Shown in pieces: positions 53,206 to 64,000 of a stretch of DNA of 64,000 bases. Position 1 is the first letter of the stretch. Every line of letters begins with the position of its first letter. Where the stretch lies: the NCBI RefSeq assembly GCF_024713975.1, contig NC_091102.1, positions 18,129,501-18,193,500 of the forward strand, given 5' to 3'. The position numbers and the translations under genes are program-made. The notes below the pieces were generated by a model. The model had not been told where the DNA came from. It ran no database searches and saw only the letters and a list, made by a program, of their open reading frames with translations. Source of the DNA: Paralichthys olivaceus. Its lineage: Eukaryota; Chordata; Actinopteri; Pleuronectiformes; Paralichthyidae.

Positions 53206-54205
53206 ATGTAATTGTTACAACAAAAACAAAAGAGGGTTCATATTTGCCATATTATTGCAAAACTGGGAACTGTTGCATTTAGCCTCATGTTGAAATCATT
53301 GTTAAAATTAAAACTGTCATTTAAATACATTTAAAATTGTACAGTTTTCTTGAAGCATGCTTTAAAATATAAACGTAACAGAGGTTTGTAGTTTTGGTTA
53401 AAATTACAGTAAGGCCATCAGACTAGAATAAAAAATAAAAATGACATTTTTAGTATAGCATAAAGAGATGTTAAGAATATTCAGCATCCGCAACAACAAA
53501 ATCCTTCACAGTGTGTCACTGTGTGAAGTGTTTGACCCACAGTCATCAGCAGACCCTTTGAATCTCCCCTGGTGATTCAGCTTCACTGCAGCTTCCCTCA
53601 GCTCTTCTGCTTGTTGTGTGGTCTCTCAGCCGTCAGTCTCCTCTTCAACAAGTGGAACACTGCTCAGTCACACTGGGATCATGTGACTGACTCGGACAGT
53701 TGAGGATACACAAATTGCTGCCACAGAGAGAGATGCAGAGAAAACATGCATGTCCACTCAGAACACCATCAGTCTAATGGAGTCAGGCCAGTTATGCCAG
53801 AGGCTACTTGTGGACACAAAAGGCTTAATGCCTCTACTCTAATCTGTGTCCAGCACAAACTAGGACTCAGACTCCAAGAGGATGAAGACATATGATCCTG
53901 TCACAACAGATCTCAAGCAGCCAGAGGGGAACAATCATGAAACAGACTGTTTCTACAGTACAGACACCGTATATCTGCTATGAGGTTCATCACCACTATC
54001 ATATAAATATTGATTAACGCAGCTAAACTCAAATGAAGATCTGAAAGAACATACAGGACGAATAAATCTACAGAGGTCTACAAATAAAGAGAATATATCT
54101 GTCTGCGGTTATGTTGATGAAGCCCATTGAATGAAGTCTTATGCCTCAATTAATATGGGTTTCAAAAAGAGATAAAACATGCCAGCAAAATGAAGATGGA
54201 CAATG

Positions 54206-54550
54206 AAAGGTACAGTGTGTAGAATTTTGTGATATCTACTGTTGAAATTCCATGTCGCAGCTGAACACCCCTCACCTCACCCTCTCCTTTCAAACATGGA
54301 AAAGAAACTGTGGTAGCCTTCAATTGTCATAAAAACTCAAAAGGTGTTTAGTTTGTTCAGTCTGGACTAATGTAAAAGACATGGCGACCTCCGTAGAGAG
54401 GGTCCCCTCGATGTAAATATAAAGTATTTAAATATAAAGGACCTTTTCTGGGGTTAAGAAAATGAACTAGTGAAAACATCATGAGGATTATTCTACATTA
54501 AATTTCTCACAATAGTTCCCTTTCACCTAAATATTAAAAACAGGACCTTT
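54206..54550 (+). mobile_element. MITE-like dispersed repeat, copy 2 (3' of methyltransferase B)
   Basis: Ends form short imperfect inverted termini: AAAGGTAC at the left and GGACCTTT at the right. It is homologous to 22540-22881. It is non-coding and non-autonomous, and inserted 133 bases past the copy B stop codon. Confidence 0.65.
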
Positions 54551-54553
54551 AAT
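54548..54553 (-). terminator. candidate poly(A) signal of copy B, in a repeat terminus
   Basis: ATTAAA on the minus strand, 130 bases after the copy B stop. It overlaps the outer end of the dispersed repeat at 54206-54550, so if used it was supplied by that insertion. Confidence 0.3.
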
Positions 54554-54682
54554 ACAGAGATTCAATAATCACATAGACTCTTGATCAATGCCACCCTCTA
54601 GTGGTATTTTATAAAACAGCCTCACACAAAGATTTTCTGTGTCCGTGATGTTCATGACTGGTGCTGAAAGTGTGAGGTGGAC

Positions 54683-57600
54683 TCAGGCCTCCTCTGGTTT
54701 ACAGGCCAGCAGGTAGTAATACTTCACAGTCACCACCACCTCTGCCTCTGCTGAGGTCACCTGCATCACCGACATCAGCCTGGACAGAGAGGAGCATGGG
54801 AAATCAAGTGTTATAAGTCAATCAAGCTGCACCAAATTTCATACGCTGTTCAGTAGGTTTTGTGTAATCTATGTCATAAACAAATTTTAAAAAACAGTTA
54901 GGGGTGAAATATAAAATCCTTGGCAGAGGTAATTTTCTTAATTTCTACAGACACATGTGTGATATGTATGCATATTTATACTGTAGTGTATAAGTATTTA
55001 CTTTTGACAGATGTCCTGGGAGAGTTGTGTGGCCTTCTGTGGGTCATCTCTCAAAAGAGCCTGATAACTGGAGAAAGACTCCACCATCCCCATGTAGCTG
55101 GACAGAGGCATGGCCTTTCTCACTCTCACACACTCTTGCCTTTATGAAGACACACACAAATCAACACACGAGTGAGAGTCAAGTCATGTCTTTCATTTGT
55201 AGAGCTTTGAGTTTGAATATTACCATGCTGTGCACAGACAAAATGGAGGGTACAGTGTTTCAGTGTGATTATTTCCAAGACGTGTGTTTAAGGTATAAAT
55301 TACAGTCTGAAGTGAAAAAAGATTAGAAATTAATATGCAGAATTTAGAAAGAAGAATGTATTCACTCACCACTCCTTGTCAGGGTAAGGGATGGATTCAT
55401 ATGTCTCCCGGTACAACTCAAGAGAGCTGGGACCAAGATGAGGGTTGCGGTAAAGTTTTAAAGCTGCATAAAACTGATCAAATCATTAGAAAAGTCCATC
55501 AATTTCATTTATGTCATTATATACAACAGATGTCAGATGTGCTGCTCACTGACATTACACTAGAATATCCACTAGATGGCGATGTTGTTTATTGTGATTT
55601 GCTTGTGTCTCTTGTATTTGCTTTGATGAAGGTGTTTTTTTCTTTTATTTGCTTGTTTTGTCAGCTCGTGCACGTTTTCATAAGTTGCAGTGCACAGAAC
55701 TTTCAGCGCTATTATATTATCTTTGTCTCAGTGTGATGAAGCTTGTCTGAAAAGATGTAATCTTTAATCTTAAAGGTAATTTACTGTAGTCATACTCATA
55801 GCCCACTGATTTCTAGTCTCCTCAGTTGATGTATAGAATTGCATGCCAAGATGGGAAATGGACATATTTGCTTGAGATAGGTCTCTGATCTTTCACTATG
55901 CAGATATGTCAACAGGTTATCACAAATGACTTGGTTATTAAATGGTGGGATCCCCAGCCCCAGAATAAAATCTGCTTTGTCCATGACTATGAATGGTTCC
56001 CTGAAGTACTCGTGTCAGCAGGATTTATCATGTGTCCTGACATGTAAGAATATCTATACCTCTCTGCAGACTTGGTTGAGTGTTTTCGAGCAGCAGTCCT
56101 CGTAGCTGAGCTCCATGTCCATGGTGTAGCTGAGCAGAGCCAGGCAGCCGCGGGGCTTCAGGACTCTGTGGGCCTCCTGGAGAAAGCGTGGCCTGTCAAA
56201 CCAGTGGAACGCAGTCATGGCTGTCACCAGGTCCACTGAGCTGTCAGCAAACGGCAGCTCCTCGGCTGCACACTCTCTGAAGATGGGAGGGCAGCAGGGA
56301 CCAAATCAAACTCCTCACACACCAGGTGAAACATATAGCTGACTGCTGTAAGGTTATTTATTTGCATTCCCTCTATATTGACATTCACTGAATAGAAGTA
56401 TGCCGCTTCCATTCCCATCATGCTCTGCACAAAAGAGGAATCACTCTTTGAAGAAAGTGAATGTGGGCCAAAACAGAAATTCCCAACCACAAATAGTATG
56501 GTATAAATAGTCAAGTACAATATTAATATGATTATTAACTTTCTAAGTGTGTATATAAAGAGAAATGTGAATAGAATCTGCAGGTGAGGGAAGTCTTCTG
56601 GTTTCCATTTCTAGTTTGACCAATCATGTTTGAGCTTTTGTGGCCCCCAGGTTAACAGTTTGTGTGAACACATTGACCAAAATTAATCATTGTTGGAATT
56701 CATCTGTATTCATATGCAGATAGCTGTTCATAGAAGTTGATCAAAATGTCGTCAGGACCTAAAACACCCTGCAAAGTCAATGCATCACTGTTTGAACTGT
56801 AAACTGTGTACAGGGAACAGAAGAGAATCCATCATCAGATAAGAGCTGATTGGCTCCGAGATGGATTTGTCATGAATCCTTAATAATAAAACGCAATCCA
56901 AAAATAAAAGTCAGATTAAACATTGCTGAGTTAATGTTGCACCAATGCAATAAATGCTTAATCCACCAGGTATCCCTTTCAAGTTGTACAGTAATATAAA
57001 TATCATTAAATATCACTAACACTGAGGCTAAATACTCCATTGATACTATATACTACTATATGCTATGCATGTCATTTTTTAAATATGTATTTTATATATA
57101 CTATTGCCAAACAAAACATAGGGGATTATTATCTGGTTGACTGAATGTTTGTTCTACAGCCTCACAGCATGACCCACTTTAACCAGACAAGGGTCACATT
57201 GTTCTCTCTTTCGTCAAGTTGCTCAAAGGAGTCTCAGAGTGGAACTAATGATATTATGTTAATATTAAACTGTTGGTGTTTTCTTGATATCTTACCATGC
57301 ATACTTTACTTAATTTCTCCCTCTGTAGCCAGGAAAAAACATGGCACAAAAATATAATACGAGAGACGCATGACGTTTTCAGTTGAATTAGCCTTTCACT
57401 TACTGTCTCACCGTGCTAAGTTCAGGAATACACTGTGAATCCCGACTGCTGGTTGGTCCGTGCTCACCTATATGTGATGTTTGCCTCCAGAGCATACTGC
57501 AAAGCCAATTCTAGCTGGGCAGGACTCACATCTGTCCCCACCACAGAAGCAAAATGTTTGGCCAGAAGCAAAGTACCCTGTCCTGGGCCACAACCCACAT

Positions 57601-57850
57601 CCACTGCCAGCTCAAAAGGACGAGCTTTCTGTCAAAATAACCAACACGTCAGATGACATTGCTGTAAAGTTAATTTTGACATTTGTCCTCCATTAGTTAA
57701 TATTTCAGAGGCTGCCATCCTCTTCCTACTTGCACTTACCCATTTTTCCAGGAATCCAAGGACCTGTTGTATAATTTGTTCTGGTGGAGAGATCCTGTAC
57801 TTTAAGTAAGCAGCAGCATGCTTCTTGCCCTCAAACAGGCGGTGAGCCAT
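54683..57850 (-). CDS. class I SAM-dependent methyltransferase, copy B (6 exons)
   Basis: Older paralogue of copies A and C with the same exon plan. Exons: 57740-57850, 57468-57628, 56060-56276, 55370-55473, 55002-55139 and 54683-54779. They total 828 bp, giving 275 residues and a TGA stop. The protein starts MAHRLFEGKKHAAAYLKYR. Motif I reads VDVGCGPGQ (46-54), with GTDVS holding the acidic residue D70. AEELPFADSS and HWFDRPRF follow, then LKPRGCLALLSYT. Exon 4 begins FYAALKLYRNPHLG and the C-terminus is YYYLLACKPEEA. The exon 4 acceptor is the AG before TTTTATGCAG: the more obvious ATGCAG a few bases on breaks the frame. The exon 5 acceptor is ATAAAG, fixed by the need for a Trp codon across the junction. 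Copy B sits about 3.9 kb upstream of copy A and 1.6 kb downstream of copy C. Sequence distance suggests it split from A/C long before A and C split. Confidence 0.9.
54810..54935 (+). repeat. dispersed repeat tail in intron 5 of copy B
   Basis: CACCAAATTTCATACGC, GTTCAGTAGGTTTTGTGTAA and CCTTGGCAGAGGTAA match the repeat also found at 59915-60095. Confidence 0.55.
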
Positions 57851-58319
57851 GCTTAACCTCTGTGAACAGCTGATTTATCAAAAGTTACATGAAGAGATTA
57901 AAGCAATACTGGATAAGAAGAGCCAACATTTACATGCTGCAGGCAGTTGGTCAGACAGTGGGGCGCCAGGGAACTGGGAGGTCCCGTTATCTTTGCTGGT
58001 ACGTGGTGTGTTTCATAATAAGCGAGTTTAAAGGGACAGGTCTCTCTCAGTGCAACATTGCCAAGTGAACTAAATGTTATAATAAAAGATACATTCAGAT
58101 ACATTCAAGTTCACAGGTCTGGGTGAGTATGGTGCGGTTCATGGGTGTTGTGTCAGAACAAGCAAAACCCACTACGGATGGTCTAGCAACTGTGTGTCTG
58201 TTTAACTGTATAAGGGTCACTGTTGTAAAACTTCTACAGGTGCTGGTCAGCAGAATTTAATTAAGTCCATTTCCTGGTGTAAAGGGTAGTTAAGACACAA
58301 TCAACACTGGCTTTATGGG

Positions 58320-58322
<3 letters not shown>

Positions 58323-58356
<34 letters not shown>
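58323..58356 (+). repeat. (TA)n microsatellite
   Basis: Perfect TA run of about 34 bases between copies B and C. Confidence 0.95.
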
Positions 58357-58362
<6 letters not shown>

Positions 58363-58794
58363 ATTTATGTATATCTATAATTATCCTTCCTCTTGATTAG
58401 GCAGTTCATTCTCTGGGGACAAACACAGATGTTTTAAATTATTTTGACTTTAGTGATAAAATAATGTTTGCCTGTAATACTTGCTTAAGTCTCATCCTAT
58501 TCTCATTTACAAATGACACTGCATCTACGATTGTCTATGACTTCCTATGTTTATAGGCTAATGACCGCGAGCCGCTGAGCTGCTGCTCAGTTGCTGGTTT
58601 GAAGTAACAGATGTGCATGATTATTATTTCCACCCACCTAATTGATTCATGAGGAATGACAAGCTACTGGATGTGAGTTGATGTTTCTTTAACAACAAAG
58701 ACAAAATGTATTCTCAACATTAGTTAGTAAAACCAATAGTTCAAAAACACTAATAATGAAAATGTCATGCCCTCCTCCTCACCTGCCTACTAGG

Positions 58795-58827
58795 CTCTCT
58801 CTCTCTCTCCCTCTCTCTCTCTCTCTA
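58795..58827 (+). repeat. (CT)n microsatellite
   Basis: CT run with a single C interruption, inside the LTR-like element. Confidence 0.9.
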
Positions 58828-59023
58828 TTGGTGTGTAGGTGCGTGGATGATTACTCATGTGAACCTGGTGTGCTGGAGTTGGGGCCTTGATTGACCAGCT
58901 GCCTATATAAGCTCCACTACTGCTCTCAGTCTGCACCGGACTGTAGACTCAGTTTAAGTTAGTCATAGCTGCTGCTTCATAACTATTAGATTCTGTAGAC
59001 GTCCTGTCGATCCCGTATCCTAA

Positions 59024-59078
59024 CCTGCCTGTCTGTCTGCCTGCCTGTCTGCCTGCCTGCCTGCTTGCCTGCCTGCTT
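59024..59078 (+). repeat. (CTGC/CTGT)n tandem repeat
   Basis: Tetranucleotide CCTG/TCTG/CTTG units in a 55-base run, just before the AATAAA of the LTR-like element. Confidence 0.9.
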
Positions 59079-59444
59079 AAGCTATTGGACTTTTCCAATA
59101 AACCTCAGCAACTTTAAACCTGTCTCACACATTAAAGTGTGAAAGTATCATGAGAAAATTTTTATAGAAATACATTAATTGAAAATGATCATCATTCACC
59201 AAATGTGTCAGTGTCATATATTATTTTATATATATTTTATATATGTTCATTATATATTTTTTTTTCTGTGGTTGTCAATTAAAATGCGATAAAAAAGTGC
59301 ATAATTTATTGTGTTGTATTATTGGCTTTTTCAGAAGGTATTTTTAATGGTAATATTGTACGATCTCATAATTACACTACAGATATTGTCACGTTGCTCA
59401 AAGTAAAAAAAGCACAGGAATGTCCAAGTTCAATAAGCTCACTC

Positions 59445-59450
59445 TTTAAT
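59445..59450 (-). terminator. candidate poly(A) signal of copy C
   Basis: ATTAAA on the minus strand, 49 bases after the stop codon. It lies in a segment conserved with copy A (minus strand GAGCTTATTGAACTT follows in both). Confidence 0.5.
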
Positions 59451-59498
59451 GTATCAAAGACTTTAACATCCCAGAATCAGTTTTTTCTATGGCGCTTA

Positions 59499-62130
59499 TT
59501 ATTGTGGTTTAGATGCCAGAACACAGAAATACTCCATTGTCCACTTTAGTTCAGTGTCCGGAGATGTGACTCCCATTTCATCCAGAAACCTGTGAAGTAG
59601 TGGGAAACAGAGTCTGATTATATAACTCACAACTTTGTAGAGCACCACAGGAAATCATTCAGTAAACTATTCAAAATATTCCCAAAATGGATAACTGAAA
59701 CAATGCTGTGTGTGTGTTACCTCTTCTGAGTGTTAAGCAGCAGGTTGTTGGCAGCCTGAGGGTCGTCCTTCTTGTAAGTTTGGAACATGGACAAGGTCTC
59801 AATAAATCCCACCAGGTTTTTCAATGTGATGAAAGATTTCACTTGAATGCATTCAATCCTGTTGTATCAACATAGGAGAATAATGTGTTATTCAATATAA
59901 AGAAATAGAATGGAACTCAGTTGGGACATGCTCCACACCTCCACGATATTTTATGGAAGTTGGTTGAGCAGTTTTTGTGTAATCCTGCTAAATAACAAAC
60001 AAAAAAACGCACACAAAAACAAAACCTCCTTGGCAGAGGTGACAATCAAAATAACAATTTTAACTGTGTATCTACTGGAGGTTAGAGGTCAAACAGGTTA
60101 AAGGCTAGTTGGAACACCACAGTTTACAAGATTACTTCTGCTCCGGCATATTTATTTGTTTTCAGTATTTTATAAGCTCGAAGAAAATTTTTTGCTTAAT
60201 TTGTCTTTTTAAAGGTCAGCAGAAGTGGTGTTATTTCTAGGTATTACAGAGGTGTACTTAGCATTGGTAAGTTAAGTGTCTGTGTTGTAATTACCGTTCT
60301 TTGTCTGGAAAAGGGATTGCAGAGTATAACTCCTCCAGTTTACTGTCACACTGAACTACTGGGTTGCTGGTGTATGGCATCAGCAGCTGAATCACCTGGA
60401 AGTGAATATAGATTAAAAAATGTTAATGCTTTGCTGCATGCACTGACTTTTTATTGTGTCTGTATGTATGTGAATATAATATAAAGTATAAGTAATATAG
60501 ACTAACTTTGAAACAAGCTAACAAAACAACACAAATAAAAAGATAAAATAGTAAAAACTGAAGTTTGATAAATCAGTATGTATGCTGTTGTTTATTTATG
60601 ATGGTAGTGACAGGAATAGTACCATTATCTTCACTTCACTGAATAACTTCGGAAGTTGTGGTTCTATCCTTATTTTCACATTTGACTAAAATAATGACTT
60701 TGTGAAGGGTCCATACTACCCACCTCTTCATAGAGGCTGTTAAGTTGTTCGCCACAGTTTTGGTAGGAAAGTCTGTTGTTCTTGAGAGTGTAACCCAGCA
60801 GAGCAATGCAGCCCCGGGGTTTCAGAACCCGACCTGCCTCAGCAAGGAACTTCGTGTGATCAAACCAGTGGGCAGCTGCTGATGCTGTCACCAAGTCGAC
60901 AGAGCTGTCAGAAAAAGGAAGCTCCTCTGCGCTCCCTTTCCTGCAGGTGCAACAGACAGAACAGCAACGCTGACTTTCATTTCAGTGATTTTGCACAAGA
61001 ATAAACCATTTCAGGTAGGTATCTGGGTACCTTAGAAACAGAACTCAACCAAGCATTTATGTCCTATATCCATCTTGCTTCTAAGTATAGAGGGAAAGAT
61101 CTCCTTCAGTGATTATCCAGAAGCATTGCATGCTTCACCCATGAGAATACCTTCATTGACACCTCAGAAAAGGTGTGTAGTACCCAGCTGATCAGAGAGG
61201 TGCACAAAGGGAAGGGGGGCCTAGCTGTGTATTGACTTGACCCCGTTCAATCATTTTGCTCAACACCCAACACATTGGCTGAGACTACTAAGGACTGACA
61301 CAATGTATCCGGTATGATCAAGAACCTTATCCTAAACTTCCACGGCAACCACAGATTAGTGCCAGTTTAAAAAGAAAATGAAAATTGAGAGGAACCTCAA
61401 TTATTCTCTTCACCATGAATATGGTGATCAAGGTATCTGAAATTGAATACAGAGGCCCCCTGTCCAGGTTTGGCATTCAGCAGCCACCCACTAGAGCCTT
61501 TTCACTGTTACCAAATCATTACTGTCTAGTGATAGAAGTGGATCCCAGCAAAGTTAATTTCTCTTATGAGAGGAGCAATAAACTCCAGATAACAATCAGA
61601 AGCCACATCGAATATTTGTACAAATCAACAAACAATATTTTTACACCATTCTGGTTGCCTGCAGGATATTGAGCAGCCCCTCAAGATGTCTTACCTGTAC
61701 TCGATGTTGGAGAACCCTGGCACAGCTCTGGCCTCCTCAAGCTGACACTCACTGATGTCAATACCCACGACTTCTTTAAAGTGCTGTGCCAATATTCGAG
61801 TGGTCTGACCTGTTCCACATCCCAGATCTACTGCCAGCACATGTGGCTGTCCCTTCTGAGGATGTCAACAGATATGTAGTATTTGTCAGTGTGAAGCATA
61901 TTTCAGTTTCTCCAACTCTCAGTTTTTACAACAAATAAGCAGAATAATTTTTTACAGAGCTCGTTATGCACTTTGCTAAGAGAGTGTATTGAATCTTCAT
62001 CGTATTTTCTGTGGCATACCTTTTTATTTAAGTATCGAAGAATAATATTTTTGACCTCATCTGGAAGCGCAAAGCGATACTTCTGGTAGATGGACGCGTG
62101 CTCCTTCCCCTCAAAGAACTGGTGTGTCAT
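59499..62130 (-). CDS. class I SAM-dependent methyltransferase, copy C (6 exons)
   Basis: Close relative of copy A. Exons: 62020-62130, 61695-61855, 60724-60940, 60295-60395, 59721-59858 and 59499-59589. They total 819 bp, giving 272 residues and a TAA stop. The protein starts MTHQFFEGKEHASIYQKYR in context CCCACC-ATG. Motif I is VDLGCGTGQ, then GIDIS, AEELPF, HWFDHTKF, LKPRGCIALLGYT, and a C-terminus ending EYFCVLASKPQ, close to the ending I recall for the family. Exon 3 is 6 bp longer than in A, and in length matches B. Exon 2 is protein-identical to copy A, whereas exons 1 and 6 differ at 9 of 37 and 11 of 29 residues. Intron sequence next to exon 4 is also nearly identical to copy A. All frames are open, so the gene looks functional, but upstream DNA found at copy A is missing here. 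Confidence 0.93.
59915..60095 (+). repeat. dispersed repeat tail in intron 4 of copy C
   Basis: TTTTATGGAAGTTGGTTGAG, CAGTTTTTGTGTAATCCTGC, an A-rich run of AAACAAA units and CCTCCTTGGCAGAGGTGA. Same family as 54810-54935. Confidence 0.6.
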
Positions 62131-64000
62131 GGTGGGGTTTCTTTTAGTCTTGTCAGTTGTGCCTTCTTTGACCTTTGTTCCAGAAGTCCTTGTTGTTTAG
62201 TAAAGCTTCTCCTTATTTTTTTATTTCAGCCTCTTGTCTGCCTTTGTTATGTTCCCATTCAATTACGTTTCCAGGACACTCACAGACACTGCACTCCTGC
62301 CAACGTTTCACCCAATTCCTGCAAGGTAGTTGAGTCTTTTTAATACCTAACATGCTGGAAAATAATCACTATGTTCAACACAGTTAAGTTACTGAGTAAA
62401 TCAAGCTGCAGTGTCAAACAGTGGAGAAAACAAACATTTACAGCCTTGAAGGAAGAGCTGTTTAGAAAAGATATTATACTAGTTGAGAGCTGCATTTGAA
62501 ATTAGCAAACTCATGTTGACAGTGAGTCACAGGGACAGGGCCTCTTTCTTACCCCATCATGGCCAAATAATTCTTGCAGAGGGTATTTAACAGCTGCATA
62601 CTTACAAAAGGATTAATCATATTCTAGTGGCAACAAGATAACAGGCATGTGACTTTAGTCTGACTGACTAAAACCAACCACCACTATCAACAAATACAAA
62701 ACAGAGACAGAACTTTCCATTTTTAGCACATGCACAATGGACATATTTCATTTCATGACATCACAGTCTCTTGCTTATATAGCAAACCATTGCTGCATTT
62801 TTATGGCACAGTTTGATTTCTTTTATTTGCAAGGATTTCAGTTTACAGGCGATTGTCTTGTCTTAAATTAACTTTTGAACTTTTGAACTGACTTAAATGG
62901 TTGATCAGATTTTAACAAACAACCATGATTTTAAAAATAGATATTTACCCATCACCCTTGCCTGCATGGCATAAAAGTGCAACAGAAACAAAGCACTACA
63001 AATACTATCCTAACAGTCTCTACAAACGTGTGGGGTCACCATGTGAGTGACCTCCAGAAATGGCAGACTAAACCATAAACTGTTAACACTTTATATACAC
63101 TCTACACTTGATAAGGTTTTTAATGACAGGTTCGTGCCAACAGGGTGTACTTCATAAATGACGTGTACATGGTGAGATCTTTACCAAACTTCACATGTGT
63201 GATACATATCCATACATATCTTAGTCACATCAGGTTGACCATATCTACAAGGGTTAGGATTAAGATTAGGTAAGGGTAAGTGTTAGGGTTAGGCATTTAG
63301 TTGTGATGGTTAACTTAGGTTAAGGGCTAGGGAATAGATTATGTCAGTAATTGTCCTCACAACTATGGAGATGTGCATGTGTGTGTGTATATGAGAGGAG
63401 GGGGAAGAAAGAGACAACAGGGGAGAAGGAAAACTAATGGTGGAGCCTTAAGGCCTGTTTTATACGAGGTTTATGTACCCTTACATAAGTAATTTTTCTT
63501 AATCATTGCATTTCTGGCACAAGTTCATATCTGTGTAAACACAATTCATATCAGTCAGAACTACCAGAGATTTGGGATTGTTTATTCATTTTTGCTCAAC
63601 ATTATCTTTGTCTCTTTTTACCCATTTATTTGTCACTAGTGGACAACTGAATGGACATTACTATTTTGGTGAATTCTCTGTGTATGATCCATGCCCATGA
63701 CATAAGAGGCTGCTCCTTGAATCCAATGATAATAAAGATTCTGAATTGTGTTGCAAAGTTGCAAGGGCCCGTCAGTGTTGCATGTTGCTTTAGTCTAAGT
63801 TTAGTTTTCATTCTCTTGACCATTTGCAAAACTGAAAAACATCTTTGTTTTGGCTTGGTTGCCCAGGATGGGCCTCCAGGGTTGTCAAGTGTGTTTAATT
63901 GCTCTTGGGGGATGATGGAGATAATGACCTGTTGACCACTTCCAACTTAATTATTCTGTATTTATAACCTTCGAAAAATAAAGCTTGCAGTGTTCTGCCC
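62131..64000. other. sequence upstream of methyltransferase C to window end
   Basis: Shares short homology with the region upstream of copy A near 62,268-62,400, then holds a TTAGGG-like repeat. I cannot see a further methyltransferase exon or any other gene. Confidence 0.7.
63230..63410 (+). repeat. TTAGGG-like interspersed repeat
   Basis: Degenerate runs of GGTTAGG, TAAGGGTAAG and GTTAGGGTTAGGC, then TTTAGTTGTGATGGTTAA and GTCCTCACAACTATGGAGAT. The order matches a fish repeat I recall. It is an interspersed repeat, not a telomere. A reverse-orientation piece (AACCCTAACCCC) lies near 41,803. Confidence 0.5.

Larger units (their letters stand above)
51651..54682. other. intergenic DNA between methyltransferases A and B
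   Basis: Contains the GACCTTTGACCTC-type repeat, a TTTGTGGGGACA-type fragment, the 53,508-53,709 block shared with 45,852-46,045, and the MITE-like copy. No gene is seen. Confidence 0.75.
58760..59135 (+). mobile_element. solo-LTR-like element between copies B and C
   Basis: Begins TGTCATGCCCTCC, has a TATATAAG box near 58,904, an AATAAA at about 59,097 and an end near CCTGTCTCACACA. This is the order promoter, R region, poly(A) signal expected of an LTR. I do not see a clear target-site duplication or an internal region, so it would be a solo LTR. It contains a CT run and a CTGCCTGT run. Confidence 0.45.

Noticed and set aside
55450..55460. ATGCAG as the exon 4 acceptor of methyltransferase B
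   Set aside because: Using it breaks the reading frame; the AG at 55,474-55,475 keeps the phase and gives the family-like FYAALK start.
55335..55736. 133-residue open frame, plus strand
   Set aside because: Antisense to exon 4 of methyltransferase B and its intron.
63240..63320. TTAGGG-rich run as a possible telomere or chromosome end
   Set aside because: Highly degenerate, short, followed by unique-looking DNA, and of a kind I know as an interspersed fish repeat.

Overview
The window is vertebrate nuclear DNA, almost certainly from a ray-finned (teleost) fish. It is AT-rich and mostly non-coding. It has small exons with GT-AG introns, many CA/GT microsatellites, and several dispersed repeats of types I recognise from teleost genomes (from memory, no search was run). 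The long open frames are mostly chance or antisense frames. The real genes had to be assembled from short exons, and all four lie on the minus strand.

Region 1 (1-11,033) has no gene I can support. It holds a 16-bp tandem repeat, a degenerate retroelement-like repeat and microsatellites. Region 2 (11,034 to about 41,250) is one gene, ube2f, the NEDD8-conjugating E2. It has nine coding exons, a predicted 5' non-coding exon in a CpG-rich promoter at about 41.05-41.3 kb, and very long introns. The spliced frame is 555 bp and gives 184 residues, with the HPN motif and catalytic cysteine in place. Exons 5 and 6, which include the active site, are bracketed by a 301-bp direct repeat with 8 mismatches.

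Region 3 (41.3-48.3 kb) is intergenic. It contains dispersed repeats and what looks like the decayed 3' end of a methyltransferase gene. Region 4 (48.3-62.2 kb) is a head-to-tail array of three intact six-exon genes for small class I SAM-dependent methyltransferases (270, 275 and 272 residues). Copies A (48,335-50,820) and C (59,499-62,130) are close relatives. Copy B (54,683-57,850), between them, is an older paralogue. A and C share an almost identical exon 2 (two synonymous differences in 161 bp) while other exons differ clearly, which suggests gene conversion. Copy C lacks about 0.8 kb of upstream DNA present at copy A, including A's likely promoter and 5' non-coding exon. Region 5 (62.2-64 kb) shows only repeats.

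ube2f and the methyltransferases have no evident functional link. The methyltransferases are probably functional duplicates, but their substrate cannot be read from sequence. I found no RNA gene, CRISPR array or complete autonomous transposon.
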